From positions 1 through 37,735 of IMG/VR virus record IMGVR_UViG_3300020579_000002: 37,735 bases of DNA; one strand, written 5' to 3'. The notes under the pieces are model-generated. The model was not told where the DNA came from and did not search any database. It saw only the letters and a program-made list of their open reading frames with translations. The stretch is from a virus. Positions 6,901-14,785 of this stretch are shown piece after piece. Position numbers and translations under genes: made by a program. Every line of letters starts with the position of its first letter. Within the stretch, counting starts at the first letter, position 1.

Positions 6901-6969
6901 ATGCCCTTGCCCGCCCGAACGCGGGGCGGCGGAGGTCGCTATGCGCGAAAGAAACAGCGTCGCGGCTGA
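6901..6969 (+). CDS. Putative 22-residue Arg/Gly-rich peptide
   Basis: The frame runs from ATG 6901, one base after the preceding stop, and encodes a basic peptide with a central GGGG and an R-K-K-Q-R-R-G tail. It overlaps the next frame by 29 bases in another register. Only one of the two overlapping frames need be real, and the downstream one has the better ribosome site. Confidence 0.35.
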   Translation: MPLPARTRGGGGRYARKKQRRG

Positions 6970-7024
6970 GGTCGGCCATCGGGGCGATGCGATCCGCCGC
7001 AAGCGCAAGTCGCGGCGCGTATGA
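6941..7024 (+). CDS. Putative 27-residue basic peptide coupled to the scaffold-region gene
   Basis: ATG 6941 is preceded by GGAGG with a five-base spacer, the best ribosome site in this cluster, and the TGA overlaps the ATG of the 150-residue gene at 7021 (ATGA). The product starts M-R-E-R-N-S-V-A-A-E and ends I-R-R-K-R-K-S-R-R-V. It shares the strongly basic composition of its neighbours. Function unknown. Confidence 0.45.
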   Translation: MRERNSVAAEVGHRGDAIRRKRKSRRV

Positions 7025-7473
7025 GCGTTCCCGCTGCGGTCATGCAGAAGGCGATGCAGGGTCAGGGCCCGGCGCAGGGCGCGCAGCCCATGCCGGCGGC
7101 CCCCACCCCCGCTCAGCCCCCGCAGCAAGGCGGTTCGGCGGGCGGCCAGTCGCCGGGCGGCGCTCCCTTGTCCGGGCCGCAGGACAAAAAAGGCGTCAAG
7201 GCCGCGGCGCAGACCAATATCCATATTGCGGTGAATATGCTGGAGGAGGCCCTGCCCGCCTTTGGCTCCGAATCGCCGGAGGGCGGCAAGATTCTCTCCG
7301 CGTTGAAGACCTTGGGCTCGATGGTCGCCAAGAAAGATACGAGTGATCTCGTCCCCGCGGAAATTCTGCAACTGGTCAAGCGCATGCCACAGATGGGCGG
7401 CGGGACCGAGGTGCAGCAAGCGATCATGAAACAGATGGCCCAAGCCAAACAGCAACCGGCGCCGGCCGCCTAA
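7021..7473 (+). CDS. Pro/Gln/Gly-rich virion assembly protein, possible minor capsid or scaffold partner
   Basis: A 150-residue protein with a disordered N-terminal third (repeated Q-G-P-A, P-A-Q-P-P-Q-Q-G-G) and a helical C-terminal half that includes A-V-N-M-L-E-E-A-L-P-A-F-G-S-E-S-P-E-G and a Met-rich Q-Q-A-I-M-K-Q-M-A-Q tail. Helical proteins of this kind sit between portal and capsid genes in many podoviruses and are often annotated as hypothetical structural proteins. I recognise no enzyme motif. It is coupled to the basic peptide upstream. Confidence 0.65.
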   Translation: MSVPAAVMQKAMQGQGPAQGAQPMPAAPTPAQPPQQGGSAGGQSPGGAPLSGPQDKKGVKAAAQTNIHIAVNMLEEALPAFGSESPEGGKILSALKTLGSMVAKKDTSDLVPAEILQLVKRMPQMGGGTEVQQAIMKQMAQAKQQPAPAA

Positions 7474-7483
7474 AGGAAATCCC

Positions 7484-7666
7484 ATGGCCTCTCGATACCT
7501 CGAACCTTCTACCGCCGGGCTGCGCAAGCCCACCGATCCGCAGAAAGAAAACGGCCAGATCATCAATCAGCCGCGCTACGCGGAGCACGGCGGACTCGAC
7601 AAGCCCTCGCGCCTCGCGCAGAAGAATCCGTTGACGATCAGTAAGCCGGGTGGAGGTCGGAACTAA
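7484..7666 (+). CDS. 60-residue uncharacterised polar protein
   Basis: The ATG is preceded by AAGGA (7474-7478). The product is hydrophilic, rich in Lys, Pro, Gln and Gly, without predicted membrane or enzyme features; it has the look of a flexible virion or scaffold-associated peptide. It ends at the HNH gene (TAATG overlap), so the HNH insertion lies exactly between this gene and the scaffold gene. Confidence 0.6.
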   Translation: MASRYLEPSTAGLRKPTDPQKENGQIINQPRYAEHGGLDKPSRLAQKNPLTISKPGGGRN

Positions 7667-8142
7667 TGGATCAAGAGCGACAAAATCGCTTTTGGCATAA
7701 AGTTCATCGTCTCGATGAAGACGATTGCTGGAACTGGCTTGCTGCCAAGCAAACAGACGGGTATGGAAGTTTTTGGGTCAGTACGAGGAAATCCATGCTG
7801 GCTCACCGCATATCATGGACGCTGTTGGTCGGGCCTATTCCGGATGGCATGAAGGTTCTTCATCGGTGCGACAATCGGTGTTGTGTGAACCCAAATCATC
7901 TATTCCTCGGGACTCAAGCAGACAACATGCAAGATTGCTCGTCTAAGGGTCGTATCCAACATGGAGAACGAGCCGGTCGAGTTAAGTTGTCCGACGATGA
8001 TGTCGCAAGAATTCGCGAAATGTCGATGTTTGGTGCGCGTCGCAAGGACGTCGCTCAGGTATTTGGCATAAGTGTGGGATATGCTTACTGCTTGTCAAAA
8101 AATACTTATCGGGTCAGGAGCGACACATGCCCAAGTCTTTAG
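7666..8142 (+). CDS. HNH homing-type endonuclease
   Basis: The 158-residue protein has a complete HNH nuclease core: L-H-R-C-D-N-R-C-C-V-N-P-N-H-L-F-L-G-T, with catalytic/zinc residues H66, C68, D69, C72, C73, N75 and H78. An N-terminal C-W-N-W-L motif and a C-terminal helix-turn-helix-like segment (R-K-D-V-A-Q-V-F-G-I-S-V-G-Y-A) fit site-specific free-standing homing endonucleases that nick DNA of rivals lacking the insertion. Base composition is clearly less GC-rich than its neighbours, a sign of recent arrival. Its 3' end overlaps the scaffold gene by 16 bases. No intron boundaries are visible. Confidence 0.9.
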   Translation: MDQERQNRFWHKVHRLDEDDCWNWLAAKQTDGYGSFWVSTRKSMLAHRISWTLLVGPIPDGMKVLHRCDNRCCVNPNHLFLGTQADNMQDCSSKGRIQHGERAGRVKLSDDDVARIREMSMFGARRKDVAQVFGISVGYAYCLSKNTYRVRSDTCPSL

Positions 8143-8720
8143 AGGACTATACGGTAGACGAACTCTTGGCGCACGCGAAGACCACCGAGTCCTCCCACTC
8201 GCTGCTCCAATCGCTTACCGCCAATCCCGAGACGCGCGAGATGATCCAGCGCGCGATCAAGAAGGTGAATCCCAAGATTTCCATCCCCGAAATCGACTCG
8301 CGGGATACCGTCTTGGCGGCGGTCGCGACCGAGCGCGAGGAGCGCTTGAAGCTCGAGCGCCGCATTCAAGAGGATGAAATCCGCCGCCGTTTGGAGACCA
8401 ACCGCGCCGACATCATGGCGCGGCACAAACTCTCCAAGGACGACATGCTCGAGGTCGAGAAACTCATGACCCGCGACACCGATCCGATTCCTTCCTACGA
8501 AGGGGCGGCGCTGGTGTACAAGGCGAGCCGGCAGAGTGCGACGCCGACGCCGGCCACTTATATGCCGCCCACCTACGAAATGCCCGAGAAGGACATTTGG
8601 GGCAAGGGGATTGGCAATCGGGCGGCGCTCGATAAGATTGCGATCAACGAAGCGTTTGGGGCGTGGAATGAAATCATGTCCGGCAAGGTGCCGGGCCTGG
8701 GTGGCGCAAAGCTCAACTGA
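8127..8720 (+). CDS. Putative scaffolding protein
   Basis: The 197-residue protein is highly charged and helical, with a likely coiled coil near residues 70-110 (E-R-E-E-R-L-K-L-E-R-R-I-Q-E-D-E-I-R-R-R) and a Pro/Tyr-rich linker (T-P-A-T-Y-M-P-P-T-Y-E-M-P). Its position immediately before the capsid gene, its length and its coiled-coil content fit a scaffold that directs procapsid assembly and then exits or is degraded. No protease gene is seen nearby. Assignment rests on context rather than on a diagnostic motif. Confidence 0.6.
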   Translation: MPKSLEDYTVDELLAHAKTTESSHSLLQSLTANPETREMIQRAIKKVNPKISIPEIDSRDTVLAAVATEREERLKLERRIQEDEIRRRLETNRADIMARHKLSKDDMLEVEKLMTRDTDPIPSYEGAALVYKASRQSATPTPATYMPPTYEMPEKDIWGKGIGNRAALDKIAINEAFGAWNEIMSGKVPGLGGAKLN

Positions 8721-8789
8721 TTCTTAAACGCCGAGATGCGCTGTTGACCGTAGCGACTCTCGAGGCTCAACTGAAAGGACTGAACGGTC

Positions 8790-9806
8790 ATGCCGATTCT
8801 TGGTACAGGTGTATTCCCCTCGGGTGGTGTCAACAGCCTCGGGGGTGAACTGCAATACGTGGTCCGGCGCGGCTTCGTCAAAAAGCTCGTCGTTCAGCTC
8901 TACAACACGAGTCCGCTCACCGCAGCGCTCATAGCGAACTCGCAGCCGGCCTCGGGCGGCGTGAGTTCGGTCACGATCCCGGCTCAGGGCGCCCAGTTCG
9001 TGAACCTGCAGTGGGTGGGTTACGACGGCTCCTTCAACCAGCCGGCGGTGCAGCCCGCCGTCACGAATCTCGAATTCAATTTGAAGGGCGCGGTGATCCC
9101 GGTGCCGTACCTGGGATTCGAAGGCCTCATTCAGGACGCGCACGAGATCATTCCGCTCCTGGCCGCCCGCATGAACGATGCCGGTAACGTCTATTGCGAC
9201 GGGGTCGCGACCGCGCTCTTGAACAACGTCGGGAATGTGAACCAGATCATCGGGCTTCCGGCCGCGGTCGATGATGGAACGAACTCGACGCTCTACGGGA
9301 ACCAGTCCCGCACGGTCAATCCGTGGCTCAAGGCCAAGCGTTATGCCGCGGGCTCCGTCAATCCGACCCGCGCATTGGTCGCGCAGTACATCACCGGCAC
9401 GTTCAAATACGGCGGCGAACTGCCCTCCTTCGGGATCATGGGGCCGGCGACCTGGCAGACCCTGCAGAACGATTACCTGCCGAACGAATCGTACGTGATT
9501 ACCCCGGAGAAGGGCTTCGATGATGAGCCTTGGGGCGCTCGTTCGGCGTTCCGTGCGCTCATGGTGTCAGGCGTGCCCGTGTACATGGACCCGTACGTAC
9601 CGGAGGGGACTTTATACCTCCTCAACACGGGCTATTTGGCTTTTTATATCCATGAAAGGGCCGCATTCGCCTTTACGGGCTTCGAATCCACGCTCTCCAA
9701 CAACCAGATCGGCTACATTGGCGCGGTCTTGAGTCTGCTCGAATTGGTTCTGGCGAAGCCGAAAGTCACCACGGTGGTCACGGGCTTCACCTTCGTCGCG
9801 ATCTAA
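8790..9806 (+). CDS. Major capsid protein
   Basis: The 338-residue product has the size, position and composition of a podovirus shell protein: after the scaffold gene, with few Lys/Cys and many small residues. An N-terminal arm (G-G-E-L-Q-Y-V-V-R-R-G-F) is followed by beta segments, a long central helix region (I-Q-D-A-H-E-I-I-P-L-L-A-A-R-M-N-D) and a late M-D-P-Y-V-P-E-G-T-L-Y-L-L-N strand typical of HK97-fold capsid proteins. There is no N-terminal delta domain for cleavage. A gap of 69 bases before the ATG contains AGGA ten bases upstream. The HK97 fold is inferred. Confidence 0.75.
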   Translation: MPILGTGVFPSGGVNSLGGELQYVVRRGFVKKLVVQLYNTSPLTAALIANSQPASGGVSSVTIPAQGAQFVNLQWVGYDGSFNQPAVQPAVTNLEFNLKGAVIPVPYLGFEGLIQDAHEIIPLLAARMNDAGNVYCDGVATALLNNVGNVNQIIGLPAAVDDGTNSTLYGNQSRTVNPWLKAKRYAAGSVNPTRALVAQYITGTFKYGGELPSFGIMGPATWQTLQNDYLPNESYVITPEKGFDDEPWGARSAFRALMVSGVPVYMDPYVPEGTLYLLNTGYLAFYIHERAAFAFTGFESTLSNNQIGYIGAVLSLLELVLAKPKVTTVVTGFTFVAI

Positions 9807-9815
9807 GGATCAGTC

Positions 9816-11126
9816 ATGCCGTTTAACAAAATCTCGGGTCAGTCCTTCAACCCTCCGATGCTCCCCATAGGCTTGTCGGGTGGTGAGTACTTCATGCTCC
9901 CGGTGGGTCAGGGCGTAGTCGGCGGCTTTGGCTCGGTGCTCGCGCCGCAGATCGCAACCAACAACCCGGTGACCGGACAGTTCTGTCTGCAGTTGGGTCA
10001 GTACACCAACTTGCAGCAGTACGACCAGGCCTTGAATTACTGGCAAGACATCAACGTCGCGCCCAATCAGATGGTCACGATTTCCTCGGACGGGGTCAAT
10101 TATCGCGTCGCGAACACCACGGGAACCCCGGTGGGCGCGCTGGTCACGGCGGCCGGCTCCGGCGGCACCAACGGGTTTTATGGCTATTCGCAGTTCGGCC
10201 AAGGCCAGGGCTCGGCGATCACCATTCAAAGCGGCGTCACGAGCCCGGGCAATGCGATCTTCACCATCACCCCCTCGGCGGGCGGTGGTCTCTGGAATGC
10301 GATTGTCGGCGGCGCCGTCAATACGACCCTGTCGTTCTCCGGCACGGTGTACAACGGTAATTACGGGGTCAATGGCGCGTTCGGCGCCTCCACGGGCGGC
10401 GTGACCGCGAGCGGCGGCAGCGGTTACACCCGTCCGCCCATCATTGTCTTCTCGCCCCCCTCGAACCAGGGGCAGCAGCCCTACATTCTGCCGACCGCGG
10501 TCTGCACGATCTCGGGCGGCATCATCAATGCCATTACCGTGACGAACCAGGGTGCGGGACTATTAAGCCTGCCGGGCATCACGATTGTTCCGCAGCCGGG
10601 CGATACCACGGGCGGCGGTGCGGTGATTGGGTGGCTGACGGCGAATACCGGCACGGCGGGCTTGGGCGCTGGCACGGGTTCAGGTTCGCTGCTCGCGATG
10701 TGGCCCGCCTACTACGGCACGGCGGTGAGCGCGGTTCCGACCTTCACCTTTGGCGGCTCCTCGAATCCGGCGCCCACGGTGACCGCGATCATGAACTGGT
10801 CGATCACGTCCATCACCAACACGACCCCCGGTGTGGGCTACACCGCGGCCTATGCGGTGCTGCAAGGCGGGATCGTGGCGGGCAACGCGGCCAACACGAA
10901 CCCGCTCTACGACAAGGCGCTGTCCATCCCGATCTATCCGCCCTTGAGCGTGGCGGCGACCACCGGCGTCACGACCCTACCGGGTCCGTTCGGCGGGGTG
11001 AACTTTCAGGCGGCCCCGACGATTGCGCTGGGGACCCAGCTCGCGGCCGGGACCGTCACGACGGTTGCCGTGCAGACGCCGGTGATGGGCGGCCAGAATG
11101 ACGTCGTCAAGCTCATCTCGTTCTAA
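9816..11126 (+). CDS. Putative capsid decoration protein with Gly-rich GxGY modules
   Basis: A 436-residue protein following the capsid gene after nine bases. Residues 1-110 form a distinct domain (P-V-G-Q-G-V-V-G-G-F-G-S, Q-Y-D-Q-A-L-N-Y-W-Q-D-I-N). The rest is Gly/Thr/Ala-rich beta sequence with repeated G-S-G-Y-T-R-P-P and V-T-N-Q-G-A-G-L-like units. Similar units occur inside the two downstream proteins at 11521 and 12393. Adjacent position and composition suggest an outer-surface head protein that may stabilise the capsid or bind carbohydrate; neither is proven. A strong hairpin follows the stop. Confidence 0.6.
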   Translation: MPFNKISGQSFNPPMLPIGLSGGEYFMLPVGQGVVGGFGSVLAPQIATNNPVTGQFCLQLGQYTNLQQYDQALNYWQDINVAPNQMVTISSDGVNYRVANTTGTPVGALVTAAGSGGTNGFYGYSQFGQGQGSAITIQSGVTSPGNAIFTITPSAGGGLWNAIVGGAVNTTLSFSGTVYNGNYGVNGAFGASTGGVTASGGSGYTRPPIIVFSPPSNQGQQPYILPTAVCTISGGIINAITVTNQGAGLLSLPGITIVPQPGDTTGGGAVIGWLTANTGTAGLGAGTGSGSLLAMWPAYYGTAVSAVPTFTFGGSSNPAPTVTAIMNWSITSITNTTPGVGYTAAYAVLQGGIVAGNAANTNPLYDKALSIPIYPPLSVAATTGVTTLPGPFGGVNFQAAPTIALGTQLAAGTVTTVAVQTPVMGGQNDVVKLISF

Positions 11127-11141
11127 TCGACTGCGACTCTT

Positions 11142-11173
11142 CCGATACGTGCTGCGCCCGTGGCACGTATCGG
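11142..11173 (+). terminator. 11-bp perfect hairpin after capsid/decoration genes
   Basis: CCGATACGTGC (11142-11152) pairs exactly with GCACGTATCGG (11163-11173) around a 10-base loop, followed by TGTTCCTTCCC. The weak T run suggests partial termination or an mRNA-stabilising 3' end that keeps capsid mRNA abundant while lowering the level of the adaptor and tail genes downstream. Confidence 0.65.
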
Positions 11174-11206
11174 TGTTCCTTCCCTCATCCAGGAGTTTGA
11201 CCGACC

Positions 11207-11524
11207 ATGGATAGCGTGTACGTGACCAACAAGAACGATTTCACCCATGCCGATCGCTGCGATGGCATCGACTACGTATTCCCGCCCGGTGAGCGAGTCT
11301 TGACGCCCTCCGCCGCGGCGACCCACATGCTGGGGTACAACCTCCTGGACAAGACCGATACCCTGGTTCGCTTGGGCTGGGCGATGAAGTACGACCCGAA
11401 GGTCAAAAACTACGTCGAAGACACCGAGGGCGTGCAACGCCTCGCGCGCTTCGTGTTCGAGGAGGCGGTGATGACACCGAAATCCGCACTCGCGGCCGGC
11501 GTCAAAGAGTCCGCCCTTGTGTGA
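11207..11524 (+). CDS. Small head-completion candidate
   Basis: A 105-residue protein with an N-terminal beta segment (S-V-Y-V-T-N-K-N-D-F-T-H-A-D-R) and a mixed C-terminal region (L-G-W-A-M-K-Y-D-P-K). No known domain is recognised. It lies between the decoration protein and the adaptor, where short head-completion proteins usually lie, and its stop overlaps the next GTG start by four bases. An AGGAG site precedes the ATG. Confidence 0.6.
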   Translation: MDSVYVTNKNDFTHADRCDGIDYVFPPGERVLTPSAAATHMLGYNLLDKTDTLVRLGWAMKYDPKVKNYVEDTEGVQRLARFVFEEAVMTPKSALAAGVKESALV

Positions 11525-12393
11525 CGACACTCGGACCCTCGACCACCCCCGGTACCTATGAATTTCAGGTGCTGGATCTGCTGCATGACCCGAATGCCAA
11601 TCGCTGGTCATTGCCGCAAATCGACGGCTACATCAACGAAGCGCGTCGACAACTGGTCATGGATACCGGATGCCTCCGGTCGTTGCAGCAATCGTATGTG
11701 TCTGGCGGGGTGGAGCAATACCAATTTGGCAGTGTGACGGGCGGAGTGATCCTCACCCGAGGCTCAGGGTACACCTCGCCAGCGGTGAGTTTTTCGGGCG
11801 GCGGGGGCAGTGGAGTAGCCGCTACGTTGTCGCAGAGTGGCGGTGCGGTCAACACGGTTTCCTTTTCGAACTTCGGTAGCGGCTACTCGAGTGCCCCTGT
11901 TCCCTTGGTGACCGACGGCGGGCCGGGGGTCGGCGCGACCCTCTCCGTCGGCATCATCAACCAGAACACCTACGATATTTTGGGCGTTCATGTTCTCTGG
12001 GGAACGCAGCGTTATTCGCTCCAATGGCAGCCATTTAGCCTCTTTTCGGCGATGTTCCGACCCTATACGGCCGCCGCGTACCAGCGCCAACCGGTTTGCT
12101 GGGCGGTCTATGGGGAGCAGAGCATTTTCGTAGGACCCACCCCGGACCAGAGCTACGCGGTGGAATTTGACTCGATCATTCTCCCGACTCCGTTTGCATC
12201 GGGAGATACCACCACGCAGGATGCCATCCCGCCGCGCAATCAGGACCCGATCAAGTTCTACGCGGCGTATCTCGCCAAGAATAACGCTCAGAGCTACGGC
12301 GAGGCGGAGGGCTTTCGCGGGCAATACCGCACGCGCCTGCTCGAGGTTTCCTCCTCCTACACGCGCCGCATCGGCGATATCTACCAGAACTGA
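11521..12393 (+). CDS. Head-tail adaptor-like protein with an inserted Gly-rich module
   Basis: The 290-residue protein looks like a podovirus portal-proximal adaptor split by an insertion. The outer parts are helical: an N-terminal helix pair (L-P-Q-I-D-G-Y-I-N-E-A-R-R-Q-L-V-M-D-T-G) and a C-terminal region (P-I-K-F-Y-A-A-Y-L-A-K-N-N-A-Q, then E-G-F-R-G-Q-Y-R-T-R). Between them, about residues 72-145, lie two G-S-G-Y-T/S units with G-G-G-G-S-G-V. Adaptors bind under the portal and join it to the nozzle. The GTG start overlaps the preceding stop and the end overlaps the nozzle gene. Confidence 0.65.
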   Translation: MTTLGPSTTPGTYEFQVLDLLHDPNANRWSLPQIDGYINEARRQLVMDTGCLRSLQQSYVSGGVEQYQFGSVTGGVILTRGSGYTSPAVSFSGGGGSGVAATLSQSGGAVNTVSFSNFGSGYSSAPVPLVTDGGPGVGATLSVGIINQNTYDILGVHVLWGTQRYSLQWQPFSLFSAMFRPYTAAAYQRQPVCWAVYGEQSIFVGPTPDQSYAVEFDSIILPTPFASGDTTTQDAIPPRNQDPIKFYAAYLAKNNAQSYGEAEGFRGQYRTRLLEVSSSYTRRIGDIYQN

Positions 12394-14384
12394 TGGCCGC
12401 CCGCTCGCACAACTCGGGCGGTCAGAACCCGGAATTTATCCTGCGGGAATTCCAGGGGATGAACCTCATCGATGCGCGCGAAGCGATCAACGATGATGAG
12501 TTTTACTGGTGTGAGAATGTCATTCCGGTGGGCTCGGGCGCTGCCTACCCGGTGGGCGGGCCCACGGCGGCGCTCGCGACGATCGCTGAGACTGGCGCGC
12601 CCAGTTACACCATGACCTTCAATGCATTCGGCACCGACTACGGCTTTGCGGTGTGGAGCAATTCGGGTCACGGATGGATCGTGAATCTCACGAGTTTTGC
12701 GACCACTCAGATCATCACGGGACTCACTTCGGGCCAGACCAGTGCGACGCAGTACAGCAATCAGGGACTCCTGATTATCGACCCCACCGGGTACTGGGAT
12801 TGGAATGTCACCACCCCGAACACCCTGACCCCGCAAAACAATGCGCTCGCGAATTCAACCTTGGTGTTCTCGAACATCATCAATGGCGGGACGCAGCTCA
12901 AAAACACGGGCGTGGTCGCGGGCGGCGGCGGCAGTGGAGCGACGGTTCAAACGACGTGGAAAGTCAATTCTGTGGCGATCAATGCCGCCGGCACGGGCTA
13001 TGCGGTGGGTGACTCGCTGCTCTTGACCGATGGCAACCCGAGCACACCCGCTCAGATCATTGTCAGCAGCATCGGCGGCGGCGGGACGATTACCGGGATC
13101 TCACTGGCGACGGGTGGGGCCTATCCGGGCCCTCTCACCTCGACCTTGGTCGCGACCGGACCCACGGGGAATACCGTGAGCGGCGGATCGGGTTCCACCG
13201 CCACTTTTACGGTCAAGATCATTGCCTCCTCGATCACCGTCTTGAATCGCGGGACCGGATACACCGGATCGCCGTTCTATCAAGACCTGATCTCGACCAA
13301 TGTCGCTCAGGATCAGTTCAACCTGACCTCGAGTGGCGTCATTGGCGGGACCTCGATTGCGACCTACGCCGGCCGGGTGTGGATCGCCTTCAACCGGACC
13401 GGGTATTTCACGGACATCAATTCATACAACTCCTTCGGCGGCGTGGGCGGCTCGTTCTTCATCAACGATTCGTACTTGCACAACAACATCACCGCGTTTT
13501 ATGCGGCCAACAACTACCTCTACATCTTTGGCGATACTTCGATCGATGCGCTCTCGAACGTGACCGTCACGGGCGGGGTGACGTTCTTCACGCGGATCAA
13601 CATCACCACCGCGGTAGGCACGTCGACGCCTACCTCGATCTTTGGCTACTACCGCGCGATCATTTTCTATCACGCCTCGGGGTTCTATCAGCTCTCGGGA
13701 GCAACGCCGGAGAAGATCTCGCAGAAAATCTCCGATCTCATCAACGTTATTACGACCAATGGGGCGTTCCCCCTGGTGTACGGCGCGACGGTCCTGGTGC
13801 ACTCGGAACTGTGCGCGTGCCTGTCCTTCGTGTTCACCGACACCTTCACGGCGGGCGGGCCCACCGGAACTTCGCCCGGCGTGCGCTCCATCTTTGCGCT
13901 CTACTTCCGCGGGCGCTGGTGGGTGTCCTCGCTCATCACCACACCGGGGGTCGCACTCGCGATGCAGGGGGTGTTTTCGGTGTCAGTCTCAGGAACTCAG
14001 ACGCTCTTCAGTTGGGCGGCTAACTCGCTCTATCGGGCGTTCAGTGCGAGTGCCCTCATGCCCTGGCTCATCAAAACCAAAACCTGGGACGCGGGCGCGC
14101 CGCTCTACGAGAAACAGTCGATCAATGCCGCCTTGGCCGCGACTTGGGCGGGCGGGGCGAGTTCGGGAGTGACACTCAAAGTCGACACCGAAGTGACCTC
14201 CTCGGGCGCGCTCACCGTGCCCTTGAATGGCTCGCCAGTGGGCTATCAGTTGGATGTGTTGGCGGCGAATGAGGGCGGGAATCAGTACCTAGGGCTCACC
14301 GCGAACTCCCAGGCTCCGACCAATGCCTCGAAAATTCGCTTGCTGGCGCTGCGCGGCAAGGCCGAACACAACTTCCTCGCATGA
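12393..14384 (+). CDS. Tail nozzle/hub-like protein (P22 gp10-type) with Gly-rich insertion
   Basis: The 663-residue protein has a beta-propeller-like pattern: repeated strands such as Y-A-G-R-V-W-I-A-F-N-R-T-G-Y-F-T-D-I, a N-N-Y-L-Y-I-F-G-D-T-S-I-D-A-L blade and H-A-S-G-F-Y-Q-L-S-G. P22 gp10-like and T7 gp12-like nozzles share this layout and form the tail tip below the adaptor. Residues of about 170-300 are a Gly/Thr/Ser-rich insertion with G-T-G-Y units, resembling those in the two preceding structural genes. It is coupled to both neighbours by short overlaps. The function is inferred from position and pattern. Confidence 0.65.
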   Translation: MAARSHNSGGQNPEFILREFQGMNLIDAREAINDDEFYWCENVIPVGSGAAYPVGGPTAALATIAETGAPSYTMTFNAFGTDYGFAVWSNSGHGWIVNLTSFATTQIITGLTSGQTSATQYSNQGLLIIDPTGYWDWNVTTPNTLTPQNNALANSTLVFSNIINGGTQLKNTGVVAGGGGSGATVQTTWKVNSVAINAAGTGYAVGDSLLLTDGNPSTPAQIIVSSIGGGGTITGISLATGGAYPGPLTSTLVATGPTGNTVSGGSGSTATFTVKIIASSITVLNRGTGYTGSPFYQDLISTNVAQDQFNLTSSGVIGGTSIATYAGRVWIAFNRTGYFTDINSYNSFGGVGGSFFINDSYLHNNITAFYAANNYLYIFGDTSIDALSNVTVTGGVTFFTRINITTAVGTSTPTSIFGYYRAIIFYHASGFYQLSGATPEKISQKISDLINVITTNGAFPLVYGATVLVHSELCACLSFVFTDTFTAGGPTGTSPGVRSIFALYFRGRWWVSSLITTPGVALAMQGVFSVSVSGTQTLFSWAANSLYRAFSASALMPWLIKTKTWDAGAPLYEKQSINAALAATWAGGASSGVTLKVDTEVTSSGALTVPLNGSPVGYQLDVLAANEGGNQYLGLTANSQAPTNASKIRLLALRGKAEHNFLA

Positions 14385-14785
14385 ACATCGACATTTTCTC
14401 CACCATTCAATGGAACGATGCACCGGGATTGCAGAATTTCCTCCTGGTGCACCGGTTCGTGCACGAAGAGACCGCGAATGCCTTGACCGCTCGGTTTTTG
14501 GTACCGGTGACGAGCTTCGGGCTCGAGGGAGAGGAGGCCCAAATCGCCTGGACGCAACTCATGGCTTCCGGCAAGACACCCCCCGAAATGCCGCTCCCCC
14601 TGAAGGATTGGCTTAAACTGCATGCCGACATGCATACTCAGAGCTATGGGCTGCTCGGGCAGTCGTCGACCGTCGCACCGGACCTCTCGGTGGTGGATTT
14701 CTCGCAGCGCCAGCAGTTCGATGATTGGATGTTTGTCCATCAGTCGATGCACGATTTCGAATATCAGCAATTAGGGCTCATGTAA
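14381..14785 (+). CDS. Small alpha-helical virion-region protein
   Basis: A 134-residue protein with many His, Met and aromatic residues in helices (N-F-L-L-V-H-R-F-V-H-E-E-T-A-N-A-L near the start; D-D-W-M-F-V-H-Q-S-M-H-D-F-E-Y near the end). I recognise no enzyme family. Similar-sized helical proteins lie between nozzle and internal-protein genes in podoviruses. It starts inside an ATGA overlap with the nozzle gene and ends next to the start of the following gene. Confidence 0.6.
   Translation: MNIDIFSTIQWNDAPGLQNFLLVHRFVHEETANALTARFLVPVTSFGLEGEEAQIAWTQLMASGKTPPEMPLPLKDWLKLHADMHTQSYGLLGQSSTVAPDLSVVDFSQRQQFDDWMFVHQSMHDFEYQQLGLM

Noticed and set aside
6987-7346. 119-codon plus-strand frame overlapping the 150-residue gene
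   Set aside because: Arg/Gly-rich shadow in an alternative frame; the frame from 7021 has coupling and a protein-like helical C terminus.
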